DNA from: Halalkalibacter wakoensis JCM 9140
GTDB taxonomy: Bacteria; Bacillota; Bacilli; Bacillales; Bacillaceae_D
Direction: 5' to 3'
DNA: 47,658 nucleotides
Assembly: GCF_000513095.1 (NCBI RefSeq)
Contig: NZ_BAUT01000028.1
Location: forward strand, 1 to 47,658
Shown here in pieces: positions 8,942 through 17,240 of this stretch. The first letter of the stretch is position 1. Each line of letters starts with the position of its first letter. Under the pieces are notes generated by a model. That model was given only the letters and a program-made list of their open reading frames with translations. It was not told the origin of the DNA and ran no database searches. A program made the translations under genes and the position numbers.

Positions 8942-9847
8942 TTATTTTACCCATTGATCAATCAAATCTTGGTTCTCTTCAATCCATTTTTTAGCGCCAT
9001 CAAGTGGATCTTCAGCACTTTCTACTTCATATATAAGGTCGCTTATTTGTTGGTCATCCATTTTCCAGTTGTTAAACCATTCAGTTACTTCTGGGTGGTC
9101 TTCTTCAAATCCATCTCTTGTAGCATGATGAATTTTTTCTACGCCACCAAATGTGTTTTGCGGGTCTTCTAAGAATTTCAAGTCATAGTTAGAAAATACC
9201 GAGTGTGGGCTCCAAAGTGGTGCCACAATTGGTGCTTCATTTCCTACAGCCGTTCCAATCTCAGCTAACATCGCTGGTTCAGAACTTGATAGTAAATTAA
9301 AATCGAGATTATAATCTTCAATTAGTTGCTGCGTCACTTCCATCGTACCTGCACCAGGATCAAATCCGACAATGACACCGTCAAACAGATCTTTATGTTC
9401 ATTTAAATCTTCTACGCTATTGATGTCTTCTAAATAAGTTGGAACAACAAGTCCGACTTTTGCATTATCAAACCAAGTAGATTCTGAGAAATTAAAGGAA
9501 TCTTGATATTCTTCTAGATAATGGGCATCTTGAACCGGTAACCATACTTCTAAACTAGCATCTAAATCACCACTTGCTAAAGCTCTCATCGTAACACCCA
9601 TGTCCAATACAGGTAACTCGACTGTATAACCTTTTTCTTCTAAAATGGCTTTCCACATATTTGTGACGGCAATATTTTCGGCCCAGTTAATTTGACCAAT
9701 AACTAAATGTTCATTACTTGTTTCTGTCTCTGTCTCTGTACCTGCTTCTTCACTGCTTGTTTCCTCGTTAGTGCTTCCGCATGCTGTCAGTAAAGCAACC
9801 ATTAGCAGCAATAAGATAAAGCTAAGTTCTTTTTTCCAATTGTTCAT
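8942..9847 (-). CDS. opuAC: glycine betaine/choline ABC transporter substrate-binding lipoprotein (OpuAC family)
   Basis: A lipoprotein signal peptide (NNWKKELSFILLLLMVALLTAC) ends in the lipobox LTAC, so the mature protein is anchored by lipidated Cys. A polar Glu/Thr linker leads to a type II binding domain of the OpuAC/ProX type (VIGQINWAENIAVTNMWKA, LEVWLPV, WSPHSVFSNYDLKFLED). Trp/Tyr-rich pockets of this family hold quaternary ammonium groups. The longer frame begins with GTG at 9859, but GAGGAG overlaps that codon and sits about 11 bases before the ATG at 9847, so I use the ATG. No ATPase or permease gene adjoins it, so it must work with a transporter encoded elsewhere. GbsR lies upstream, consistent with choline uptake for betaine synthesis. 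Confidence 0.8.
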   Translation of the reverse strand: MNNWKKELSFILLLLMVALLTACGSTNEETSSEEAGTETETETSNEHLVIGQINWAENIAVTNMWKAILEEKGYTVELPVLDMGVTMRALASGDLDASLEVWLPVQDAHYLEEYQDSFNFSESTWFDNAKVGLVVPTYLEDINSVEDLNEHKDLFDGVIVGFDPGAGTMEVTQQLIEDYNLDFNLLSSSEPAMLAEIGTAVGNEAPIVAPLWSPHSVFSNYDLKFLEDPQNTFGGVEKIHHATRDGFEEDHPEVTEWFNNWKMDDQQISDLIYEVESAEDPLDGAKKWIEENQDLIDQWVK

Positions 9848-9881
9848 GTAGAATAACACTCCTCTGTTTTTATATAATTAA

Positions 9882-9926
9882 GTTAAAAACATTCCGAACA
9901 TTAACTGCGTTAAGAATATTTTTAAC
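9882..9926 (-). promoter_or_regulatory. candidate GbsR-type operator before the binding-protein gene
   Basis: Near-palindrome GTTAAGAATATTTTTAAC (9909-9926), with a second related half GTTAAAAACATTC at 9882-9894. The core AAAATATTCTTAA (minus-strand reading) matches the gbsR promoter site in 12 of 13 bases. I could not place the -10/-35 boxes with confidence. Confidence 0.5.
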
Positions 9927-10040
9927 AAACATATTAGAATGAAACTTATCTCTTTGATTGTTGAGATAAGTAAAACATCTATAAGTTTGGTAGTTAGTAG
10001 CCTTTTTTCTATATTATATCAGATAAACTCTTTATTAATC

Positions 10041-10589
10041 TTATTCATTTTTCTTAGGGATCAACTCAAATATCTTGCCACTTCTTATGCTTTCAACTAA
10101 GTCATTTAACCAATGGTAATATGTTTTTGAATCCTCTAATTGCTCATAGTTTTCTTTGGCTTCAGCAACAATTTCTAATGTGCTTATAGGGTCTTCTATA
10201 ATATCTAGTAAATCTTTTTGTGCTTCTTTAATGGCTTCCATGTTCATTTTTACTTCACGTTCCCACATCTGGCAATAAAACACCATAAATGAACGGAAGA
10301 AGTTTTTCTCAGCTTTATACGTGTGTTTTCTGGATCCACGCGTAAAAGTTTTTTTCACCATTTCTATTTCTTGGAGCTTACGGACACTAGTACTCATACT
10401 TGGTTTACTCATTCCGAGCTCGGTATGCATTTCATCAAGAGTCATCTGATTTTTAAAGTACATCGTCGCATATAAATTTGCGGCAGCTGGTGTTACGCCA
10501 TATAGATCCATTGTTTCTGCAATAGATCCGATGACTTTCTCTTGAGCCTCTTCTATTTTACTTCTAGATTCTTTAATAGACGTACTCAT
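10041..10589 (-). CDS. gbsR: GbsR/OpuAR-type choline-responsive repressor (MarR-like)
   Basis: A 182-residue protein, the length of Bacillus GbsR. The N-terminal half has a winged helix-turn-helix (AANLYATMYFKNQMTLDEMHTELGMSKPSMSTSVRKL) with a long dimerisation helix after it. GbsR represses choline import and oxidation genes and is released by choline. An AAGGAG lies eight bases before the ATG. The gene is upstream of, and in the same direction as, the binding-protein gene but separated by about 180 bases with its own regulatory region. The candidate operator inside its own promoter suggests autoregulation. Confidence 0.85.
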   Translation of the reverse strand: MSTSIKESRSKIEEAQEKVIGSIAETMDLYGVTPAAANLYATMYFKNQMTLDEMHTELGMSKPSMSTSVRKLQEIEMVKKTFTRGSRKHTYKAEKNFFRSFMVFYCQMWEREVKMNMEAIKEAQKDLLDIIEDPISTLEIVAEAKENYEQLEDSKTYYHWLNDLVESIRSGKIFELIPKKNE

Positions 10590-10630
10590 AAAACTACTCC
10601 TTCGTCCAAAGTGAAGTTTGTAAAATTTTT

Positions 10631-10681
10631 TTAAAATATTCTTTATAAACTTAATGATAACGCGTTCGGCTCAAATGTCAA
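10631..10681 (-). promoter_or_regulatory. gbsR promoter with overlapping candidate operator
   Basis: On the minus strand TTGACA (10676-10681), 16 bases, TATCAT (10654-10659). Immediately downstream is TAAAGAATATTTT (within 10631-10650), the same motif and the same position relative to the -10 box as in the betA promoter. Confidence 0.7.
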
Positions 10682-10837
10682 ATGAAAAAAGCAATTTTTT
10701 TATATTGTGAAGTCCGTCCAGCTCAGTATTCATAGGCTTTTCGGCTAATTTGAATTATTTCTATTTATCTAAGTTTATGTGTTAAAACAGAAAAGTATAT
10801 TTCTTAGCACTGAGTGATATTGGCTGTGTTAGAATTC

Positions 10838-10843
10838 TATAAT
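10838..10843 (+). promoter_or_regulatory. -10 box of the sugar-sensing operon
   Basis: A perfect TATAAT 45 bases before the first gene. The -35 region at normal spacing (TGATAT) is poor, so an activator may be needed. Confidence 0.4.
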
Positions 10844-10887
10844 ATACATCCAATTTACACAGTTACTTCATCGTTTGGGGGAAAGGC

Positions 10888-11886
10888 ATGAATCGAACTA
10901 TTTTATATACAATATTGCTTTTAGCTTTTCTAACAGCTTCTGGATTCTCTCTATATTTTTATCATCAATCACAGGTAGACAATGAAAAAATTTCGGTCAT
11001 GTTGACATCTCAGCAAGATCTTCCAAGATACCATTTTGTTTTAATTGGAGAGGAAATGAATCATGAATATTGGCGTTTAGTCGGACAAGGTGCGAAGGCA
11101 GCAGAGAAGGATTTTGATGTTTTTGTTGAATACGTTGGGCCTAAGCGTTCTAATCCTGATGAGCAACTTAAGCTGTTTGATATGGCGATCAAATCAAAGG
11201 TCGATGGAATTATTGTGCAAGCACTTAACGATCAATTTACTCCTTTAATTGATCAGGCGGTGGAACAGGGAATTCCGGTTATTACAATTGATACCGATTC
11301 TGAAGGTAGTATGCGTGGTGTCTATATTGGGACAGATAATTACGAAGCCGGTCAATTGGCAGGGAAATCATTGGTTGAGGATACAAAAGGCGAAGCAACG
11401 GTTGCAATCATTTCTGGCAGTTTCGATCATGATCTTCATCGACTGCGTGTAAAAGGATTTACAGATATTGTCGAGCAGATTAATGGAATAGAAATTGTGG
11501 CAATAGAAGAAGCGGCTATTTCAAGAGTTGATGCGGAGGAAAAGGCTTATAACATGTTAGCAGAGCATGATAACATTACTGCCTTTTACGGGACGAGTTC
11601 TTATAATGGCGTTGGAATTGTAGCTGCTGCAAAGTCTTTAAAAAAAGAAAGCGAGATGTATGTGATTACATTTGATGCGATTGATGAGAATCTACAATTG
11701 CTAAAAAATGGTGAGATCAATGCGATAGTTGAGCAACAGCCGTTTGAAATGGGTTATACAAGTGTTGAAAAGATGATTGATATGATTAAGGATAAACCGT
11801 TTGACGATGTTTATCATACAGAGTTATCGATTATCCGTGACGTAGATTTGCCGATTAGGAATCATCAAAAGGATGGGGATTCATGA
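10888..11886 (+). CDS. membrane-anchored sugar-binding sensor protein (XylFII-like)
   Basis: A 332-residue periplasmic-binding-protein type 1 (RbsB/XylF-like) protein. An uncleaved-looking N-terminal membrane segment (about residues 5-23) is followed by the two-lobed sugar-binding fold: RYHFVLIGEEMNHEYW, VDGIIVQA, GIPVITIDTDSEG, YIGTDNYEAGQLAGK, and VITFDAIDENL. There are no ATPase or permease genes beside it. Instead it overlaps a LytS-like kinase gene, with a YesN-like regulator next. This is the layout of the XylFII-LytS-YesN sensors of Firmicutes, in which the binding protein presents sugar to the kinase rather than to a transporter. The nearby XylE-type symporter points to D-xylose. The sugar is inferred, and galactose, ribose or arabinose remain possible. 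GGGGGAAAGG lies before the ATG. Confidence 0.75.
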   Translation: MNRTILYTILLLAFLTASGFSLYFYHQSQVDNEKISVMLTSQQDLPRYHFVLIGEEMNHEYWRLVGQGAKAAEKDFDVFVEYVGPKRSNPDEQLKLFDMAIKSKVDGIIVQALNDQFTPLIDQAVEQGIPVITIDTDSEGSMRGVYIGTDNYEAGQLAGKSLVEDTKGEATVAIISGSFDHDLHRLRVKGFTDIVEQINGIEIVAIEEAAISRVDAEEKAYNMLAEHDNITAFYGTSSYNGVGIVAAAKSLKKESEMYVITFDAIDENLQLLKNGEINAIVEQQPFEMGYTSVEKMIDMIKDKPFDDVYHTELSIIRDVDLPIRNHQKDGDS

Positions 11887-13307
11887 TTAAAATTCGTACA
11901 AAGTTACTCATTTATTTTGCTAGTATTCTGCTACTGCTAATTTTGTTATTTCTTGTTCGAGAACAGAGTAACGATAAAGTGATGGAGCTCTATAATGAAA
12001 ATGTCGAATATTTCTTTCTCCTAAATGAGCTCACGAAAACAACAAATCAGACCTTTCAGTCCCTACAAATCTATGTTCATGAACCATTAATTGAAAACTT
12101 GCAACTCTATCAAGAAGAGAAAGAGCAACTGCTACAGCTCCAACAAGTCTTTAGTGAACAAGAAAAAGAAGGAATTTCTAAGAAAAACGTATTGAATATG
12201 ATAACAAGTTTTCTTGAACAAACAGAACGGACTGTCGAAGGTGTAGCCAATAATGATATTCAAGCGTATTCCATATATGTACAAGAAGCTGAGAGAACAT
12301 CCGGTTATATTCATGAGACAACACTGGACATCCTCAATATGGAGCTTGCCAATTATCAAGAAATTGCTGCTTTTATAGATAATAAGGTGATGAATACACA
12401 GAAGATGGGGTCAGCAATTATGATTGCCATCATCATTCTAAGTATTTTATTTGCTCTCTGGTTTTCAAATGGTATTACGAGAACGATTGAGCGATTAACA
12501 AAGGCCGCACAAGAAATATCATCGGGGCGTTACAATGGGAAAGATGTTGTTGTTTCACAGAAAGATGAGCTTTGGTTTTTGACAAAGACTTTTAATGAAA
12601 TGAAAAGGAATATCTTACATTCGGTTAGTGAGATAGAGGAAAAGGCTAAGTTAGCGCAACTATTAAAAGAGATGGAATTGAAAAGCTTACAAAATCAAAT
12701 CAATCCGCATTTTCTATTTAATACATTGAACACGATTTCAAAAACATCTTATATTGAAGGAGCGGAACGAACTAGTGACTTGATTTCCTCTGTTTCCACC
12801 TTACTTAGGTATAATATTGGTCATTTGGGTCGACAAACGACACTGAAAGATGAGGTCGAAATTATAAAAGAGTACTTTTTTATCCAAAAAGCGCGCTTTC
12901 GAGATCGTGTACAGTTTGTTGAAACCATAGATTCTAGTTGCCTATCAACTCCTATTCCATGTCTAACGCTTCAGCCAATTATTGAGAATGCATTTATACA
13001 CGGAATTGAAAGCATGGCTGAGGGAGCTCAAATTGACATTCATATTTACCGTGAGGATGGAATGGTATGTATAGAGGTTATCGATAATGGGGCAGGGATG
13101 GATCAAGAGACGATTGATCGCTTGTTAAGCAAAGAGGAAGAATCTGAATTTTCTTTGTCGAAAAAAGGATCTGGTCATTCTACTGGGATCGGTATGAGAA
13201 ATGTAATGGACCGGCTCGCATTGTTTGATAAAAATAGTTCTTTTTCAGTTTCTTCCTGTGTTGGAGAGGGGACAAAGGTTAGCATTCGGTTACAGCAATC
13301 AGGATAG
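11883..13307 (+). CDS. LytS/YesM-family sensor histidine kinase
   Basis: A 474-residue kinase with a first membrane helix at about residues 8-24, a helical extracellular sensor of about 145 residues, a second helix at about 177-197, a HAMP domain (SNGITRTIERLTKAAQEIS) and a His_kinase domain with the phospho-acceptor in LQNQINPHFLFNTLN. The ATPase part has PIIENAFIHGI, DNGAGMD and GIGMRNVMDRL. The start overlaps the stop of the binding-protein gene (ATGA), so the two are translationally coupled and probably made as a complex. It should phosphorylate the YesN-like regulator encoded 11 bases after it. All catalytic motifs are present. Confidence 0.85.
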   Translation: MIKIRTKLLIYFASILLLLILLFLVREQSNDKVMELYNENVEYFFLLNELTKTTNQTFQSLQIYVHEPLIENLQLYQEEKEQLLQLQQVFSEQEKEGISKKNVLNMITSFLEQTERTVEGVANNDIQAYSIYVQEAERTSGYIHETTLDILNMELANYQEIAAFIDNKVMNTQKMGSAIMIAIIILSILFALWFSNGITRTIERLTKAAQEISSGRYNGKDVVVSQKDELWFLTKTFNEMKRNILHSVSEIEEKAKLAQLLKEMELKSLQNQINPHFLFNTLNTISKTSYIEGAERTSDLISSVSTLLRYNIGHLGRQTTLKDEVEIIKEYFFIQKARFRDRVQFVETIDSSCLSTPIPCLTLQPIIENAFIHGIESMAEGAQIDIHIYREDGMVCIEVIDNGAGMDQETIDRLLSKEEESEFSLSKKGSGHSTGIGMRNVMDRLALFDKNSSFSVSSCVGEGTKVSIRLQQSG

Positions 13308-13318
13308 GGGGATATGAA

Positions 13319-14893
13319 TTGGTAAAAGTAATGCTTGTTGATGATGAACCGATTGAAAGAGAAGGGTTAAACTTAATTCTTAGTAGAAATCGCTCTAACT
13401 TTGAGGTGGTAGCTGAGGCTCAGAATGGTAAGGAAGCAGTGGAACGCGCTCTATCCTTTAAGCCTGATTTAATTTTCATGGATATCAAAATGCCTGAATT
13501 TGATGGGATTGAAGCAATAAGGAAAATTATACCTGAGCTTCCGGACACGAAATTTATTATGATCTCGGCTTTTGATACGTTTGAATATGCACGTGAGGCT
13601 ATGAAGTTTGGAATAAAAGAGTATTTATTAAAACCTAGTAAAGTGATCGACGTATTAAAAGCCTTCGATCGTATGGTAGAAGAGATCAAGAATGAAAAAA
13701 AGCAAGTGACCGAAACCATGCAAATCAATCGACGGCTTGAAAGAGTCCACTCGTTAATAGAAAGAGATTTTATTGTTTCTCTGATTATGGAACATGTCCA
13801 TGAGTTTGATCAGGGTGACTGGGATGAATGGTTTGGTTTGGAACTCGAACACAAGAAGGGATTTGCGACCGTATTTTCGTTTGAATCAGATAACCTTCAT
13901 CCAGAACGTGAGGAGAAAAGTTGTTGGTATCGAATTCTAAAGCAAGTCTTACACGAACAAAGTCCATCTTGTTTTATCGGCCCGTTAACCGGGTTTCAGG
14001 TTGCTGTCTTGGTGTTAATTACAGATCATGAAAAAAGAGATGATGAGATAAAACAAAATTTTGTACGTACGATTCTTCATCAAGCTCAAAAACAGTTAAA
14101 GGGTTGCGAGCTTTATGCAGGAATTGGTATGAATGTGTCAAATGTGCATCATTTTTCTACCTCCTATAAAGAGGCCGTGTATGCCTTGGAATTAGTTCAT
14201 AGTCATCCAAGCGCTAAGTATTTGGTTTATAACGAACGGTTAAAGCAAAGAAGAAAAGACCTCATCCCATTTGAAATAGAAAAAGAATTAGTAGAGGCAG
14301 TTAAAAAAGGGGATATACAAAAAGGACTACAAATGTTTGAATCTTATTTTCAATCCATTCAGCAAACAACTGACTTTCAAGTGAAACTTGTGCAAAAAGC
14401 GATTGAAGATTTCTTTATTGTATTAACTCGTTCAATGAAAGATCTAGGTTTTGATGGAGACATTCAAGTTGGATTAGGACAATTTGAAACAACAATGCAA
14501 ATGAAAGAAGTTGCGAAATCTCAACTAATCAAAATTACTGAACAGTTAGGGGAGTGGCGAGCAAACGGCATGCGCGCCTTGCTTTTGCAAGCTAAGGAAT
14601 ATATTGACCACAATTATCAAAAATCCATTTCACTTGAAGAGGTTGCTGAAGAAATTGGAATTAGTTCCTATTATTTAAGTAAGCTGTTTAAAGATCGTTT
14701 TCAAGTTACATTTATGGAGTATTTGAAAAATGCGAGAATACAAAAAGCAGTGGAACTCCTTTTGGATGGAAATAAGCCATTAAAGGAAATAGCACTAAAT
14801 GTTGGATACAAAGATCCGAATTACTTTAGTACGGCCTTTAAAAAGGAAATCGGTATGAGCCCACGTGAATATCGTCATAAATATCAACAGTAA
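13319..14893 (+). CDS. YesN-type response regulator with AraC DNA-binding domain
   Basis: A 524-residue regulator. The receiver domain (1-120) has the acidic pair in LVDDEP, the phospho-acceptor Asp in DLIFMDIKMPEFDG and the conserved Lys in YLLKPSK. A long middle region of YesN type (130-410) follows, then an AraC-type double helix-turn-helix at about 415-520 (ISLEEVAEEIGISSYYLSKLFKDRF, GYKDPNYFSTAFKKEIGMSPREYR). It uses a TTG start behind AGGGGGA. Its likely target is the symporter gene downstream, whose upstream region is ~300 bases long. A terminator directly after the gene separates the regulators from the transporter. Confidence 0.85.
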   Translation: MVKVMLVDDEPIEREGLNLILSRNRSNFEVVAEAQNGKEAVERALSFKPDLIFMDIKMPEFDGIEAIRKIIPELPDTKFIMISAFDTFEYAREAMKFGIKEYLLKPSKVIDVLKAFDRMVEEIKNEKKQVTETMQINRRLERVHSLIERDFIVSLIMEHVHEFDQGDWDEWFGLELEHKKGFATVFSFESDNLHPEREEKSCWYRILKQVLHEQSPSCFIGPLTGFQVAVLVLITDHEKRDDEIKQNFVRTILHQAQKQLKGCELYAGIGMNVSNVHHFSTSYKEAVYALELVHSHPSAKYLVYNERLKQRRKDLIPFEIEKELVEAVKKGDIQKGLQMFESYFQSIQQTTDFQVKLVQKAIEDFFIVLTRSMKDLGFDGDIQVGLGQFETTMQMKEVAKSQLIKITEQLGEWRANGMRALLLQAKEYIDHNYQKSISLEEVAEEIGISSYYLSKLFKDRFQVTFMEYLKNARIQKAVELLLDGNKPLKEIALNVGYKDPNYFSTAFKKEIGMSPREYRHKYQQ

Positions 14894-14922
14894 AACAGCA
14901 ATCAAGGATTGCTGTTTTTTTC
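14894..14922 (+). terminator. terminator after the YesN-like gene
   Basis: AACAGCAATC (14894-14903) and GATTGCTGTT (14907-14916) form a perfect ten-pair stem with a three-base loop, followed by TTTTT. Confidence 0.9.
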
Positions 14923-14967
14923 TAATGTTTTCACAAGAATTTAGAGATATTAACAAAAAAGTAAAGA

Positions 14968-15055
14968 CGAAAGCGCTATCTAGAATGCGTTTTCATGATA
15001 TTTTAAATGTATTGAAAGGGTTTTAAAAGTTTAGTCATTCATGAAAGCGGGACCA
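14968..15055 (+). promoter_or_regulatory. cluster of three cre-like CcpA sites upstream of the symporter gene
   Basis: Against the cre consensus TGWAANCGNTNWCA, CGAAAGCGCTATCT (14968-14981), TGAAAACGCATTCT on the minus strand (14982-14995) and TGAAAGCGGGACCA (15042-15055) each match at 12 of 14 positions. The first two lie back to back. Catabolite repression of a pentose symporter is expected in Bacillus. A weak -10-like TAATAT lies at 15115-15120. CcpA binding is inferred. Confidence 0.5.
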
Positions 15056-15155
15056 AAAATGAAAAATTACTCGGTATGAGTAAAAAGCTTTCGTTCGGTC
15101 AATCCACAAGATTTTAATATGTAAGGGTTATCAAATGAGAATTGTGTAAGAGAGA

Positions 15156-15199
15156 GGAGGAAGAAAGAGAAAATTACATTTTCTCTTTTGCCGAGTATG
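15156..15199 (+). promoter_or_regulatory. ribosome site separated from the start codon by a perfect hairpin
   Basis: GGAGG (15156-15160) is 36 bases from the ATG at 15197, too far for normal initiation. Between them AAAGAGAAAAT (15164-15174) and ATTTTCTCTTT (15178-15188) make an 11-pair hairpin with a three-base loop. If it folds, the effective spacing is about 11 bases. Alternatively translation starts poorly, or at the TTG at 15188. Confidence 0.45.
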
Positions 15200-16590
15200 A
15201 GACAGAAAAATAGTACGTTATACATTGTGTTAATCACACTTGTTGCTACACTTGGAGGACTTTTATTTGGATATGACACGGCTGTTATTTCAGGGGCAGA
15301 AGGGTCACTTCAAAGATATTTTGCTGATAGTTTAGGTCTTAGTTCCCTTGTACATGGGATTACTGTTTCAAGTGCTTTGATTGGTTGTATTATTGGAGGA
15401 CTGCTGTCAGGGTATTTCGCCACTCGATTTGGAAGAAAAAATACGCTTATCTTAGCAGCATTTTTATTCTTAGTGTCAGCATTAGGATCTGCATTTCCCG
15501 AGTTTTTGTTTTTTACACAAGGGGAACCTTCTATTGCACTATTAATTACCTTTAATATTTACCGTATTATTGGAGGAATTGGTGTTGGGTTAGCATCGGC
15601 AGTCTCACCAATGTATATTGGTGAAATTGCACCAGCACGTATAAGAGGTACGCTCGTTTCGTTAAACCAATTTGCGATTATCTTTGGGATGTTAGTAGTT
15701 TATTTTGTTAACTGGGGGATTGGGCGAGGACAATCAATGGAATGGATTCATGACGTTGGTTGGCGCTATATGTTTTTATCAGAGGCCATTCCTGCATTGC
15801 TTTTCTTACTCTTGTTGTTTACCGTTCCAGAAACACCACGATATTTGATTTCCAAAAATCAGGATGAGAAGCAATGGCCGTTCTTTCTAAGATTTACGAT
15901 CAAACAATGGCAAAGGCGACAATGTTTGAGATTAAAAAATCGTTTGATGTGAGCAAAGCAAAATTATTCTCATATGGGAAAGCGATTATTGTAATCGGGA
16001 TTTTATTATCGGTATTCCAGCAATTTGTCGGGATCAATGTTGCGCTTTACTATGCTCCACGAATTTTTGAAAGCATGGGAGCGGCAAGAGATGCATCCAT
16101 GTTCCAAACAATCGTAATGGGCTTGGTAAATGTATTGTTTACATTAATTGCAATTTTCACTGTTGATAAATTTGGTAGAAAGCCACTTTTGATTATTGGT
16201 TCAATTGGAATGACGATCGGTATGTTTGGGGTGGCTGGAATGGCATTCTCAAACATCATTGGAATCGGGACATTAATTTTCATTATTATCTACACAGCAT
16301 CGTTCATGATGTCATGGGGTCCAGTTGTTTGGGTCTTGATCTCCGAAATCTTCCCTAATAAAATTAGAGGGCAAGCGGTGGCTATTGCTGTAGCAGCTCA
16401 ATGGTCAGCTAACTATTTTATTTCGTCAACGTACCCAGCGATGATGGAGTTTAGCGGAGGCTTAACCTATTCATTCTATGGAGTTATGAGTCTGCTTTCA
16501 GCAATCTTCATCTGGAAGTTTGTACCTGAGACGAAGGGTAGATCATTGGAAGAGTTAGAAACAATTTTGGTTAATAAGAAGAGTGCATAG
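15197..16590 (+). pseudogene. xylE: XylE-type D-xylose/H+ symporter, one single-base frameshift
   Basis: A sugar-porter MFS gene of about 464 codons when the frame is repaired, clearly related to E. coli XylE. Features seen: LLFGYDTAVISGAE in helix 1, RIIGGIGVGLAS, NQFAIIFG (helix 5), FQQFVGIN (helix 7), SWGPVVWVLISEIFP (helix 10), AAQWSANYF (helix 11) and PETKGRSLEELE at the end. The residues equivalent to those that contact xylose in XylE (the Gln of NQFAIIFG, the Gln pair and Asn of FQQFVGIN, the Trp of SWGP, the Gln-Trp of AAQW) are all present. One base is missing near 15868-15871 (after NQDEK) in the central cytoplasmic loop, shifting the second half by one frame. Everything else is intact, so sequence error is as likely as gene loss. 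Confidence 0.85.
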
Positions 16591-16602
16591 ATAGAACTAT
16601 TT

Positions 16603-16637
16603 AAGGATCTCACAACATAAGTGAGATCCTTATTATT
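16603..16637 (+). terminator. terminator after the symporter gene
   Basis: AAGGATCTCAC (16603-16613) and GTGAGATCCTT (16621-16631), an 11-pair perfect stem followed by ATTATT. Confidence 0.8.
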
Positions 16638-16729
16638 GAGTTTAAGTGGGATAGTGATAAATTCCAGGCTTTTTATAAGAAGTACACCTCTGTCTCTTAC
16701 AAAATATATAATGAAGTAAAAATTTAAGT

Positions 16730-16758
16730 TTGACAAAATACCTACATGGGTATATGTT
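16730..16758 (+). promoter_or_regulatory. cstR promoter with CstR operator
   Basis: TTGACA (16730-16735), 17 bases, TATGTT (16753-16758). The palindrome ATACCTACATGGGTAT (16738-16753) fills the spacer, so CstR binding would exclude polymerase. The form ATACC-N6-GGTAT recurs through this operon. Confidence 0.75.
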
Positions 16759-16800
16759 GTGTATATAAACAACTTAAGCAAATTGAAAGGAGGCTACCCC

Positions 16801-17061
16801 ATGGAGTACAATGACAAAATGAAAAACAGAGTGAAACGTGTTGAAGGACAGGTCAGAGCAATCCTTAGAATGATGGAAGAGGAGAAAGACTGTAAGGATC
16901 TTGTCGTTCAAATGTCAGCTGCAAGAAATGCATTGGACCGAACGATTGGTTTAATTGTTAGCACTAATTTAGAGCATTGTGTCCGTGAACAAATAGAAAA
17001 AGGAGAAGACACAGAATTGCTTATTCAAGAAGCTGTGAACTTATTAGTGAAGAGCAGATAA
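16801..17061 (+). CDS. cstR: CstR persulfide-sensing repressor (CsoR family, YrkD-like)
   Basis: An 86-residue all-helical CsoR-family repressor. Cys31 (EKDCKD) and Cys60 (LEHCVRE) match the two reactive cysteines of CstR, which form a di- or trisulfide bridge with persulfides and release DNA. The residue four before Cys60 is Asn56, where copper-sensing CsoR has His, so this is the sulfur-sensing type. The ORF is open upstream from a TTG, but AAAGGAGG before the ATG at 16801 and the family's N-terminus set the start. It lies first in a yrkD-yrkE-yrkF-yrkH-yrkI-yrkJ-like cluster and has a perfect-type operator in its own promoter. Confidence 0.88.
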   Translation: MEYNDKMKNRVKRVEGQVRAILRMMEEEKDCKDLVVQMSAARNALDRTIGLIVSTNLEHCVREQIEKGEDTELLIQEAVNLLVKSR

Positions 17062-17088
17062 TCATATATGGGGGTTCTTTTAAATGCA

Positions 17089-17104
17089 ATACCCCTAAAG
17101 GTTT
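17089..17104 (+). promoter_or_regulatory. weaker CstR-like operator after cstR
   Basis: ATACCCCTAAAGGTTT matches ATACC-N6-GGTAT in nine of ten defined bases. It lies between cstR and the next promoter. Confidence 0.4.
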
Positions 17105-17129
17105 TAATAGAATGTTAGTAACTAATGTA

Positions 17130-17170
17130 TTGACAATTTTTTATACTTCCTATAATACATATAGGGGTAT
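17130..17170 (+). promoter_or_regulatory. internal promoter with CstR-like operator before yrkE
   Basis: TTGACA (17130-17135) and TATAAT (17151-17156) are both perfect but only 15 bases apart. ATACATATAGGGGTAT (17155-17170) overlaps the -10 end and start region and matches the operator in nine of ten bases. Confidence 0.6.
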
Positions 17171-17240
17171 ATGTATTATTATTATTAAAAGTAACTATGA
17201 TTTAAAAAAAGGCTAATAAATTATTTTTTTGAATTTTTAA

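Noticed and set aside
15874-16590. separate 238-residue transporter gene starting at the ATG at 15874
   Set aside because: It is the second half of the XylE-like symporter in the shifted frame; there is no ribosome site and it would begin inside the central loop.
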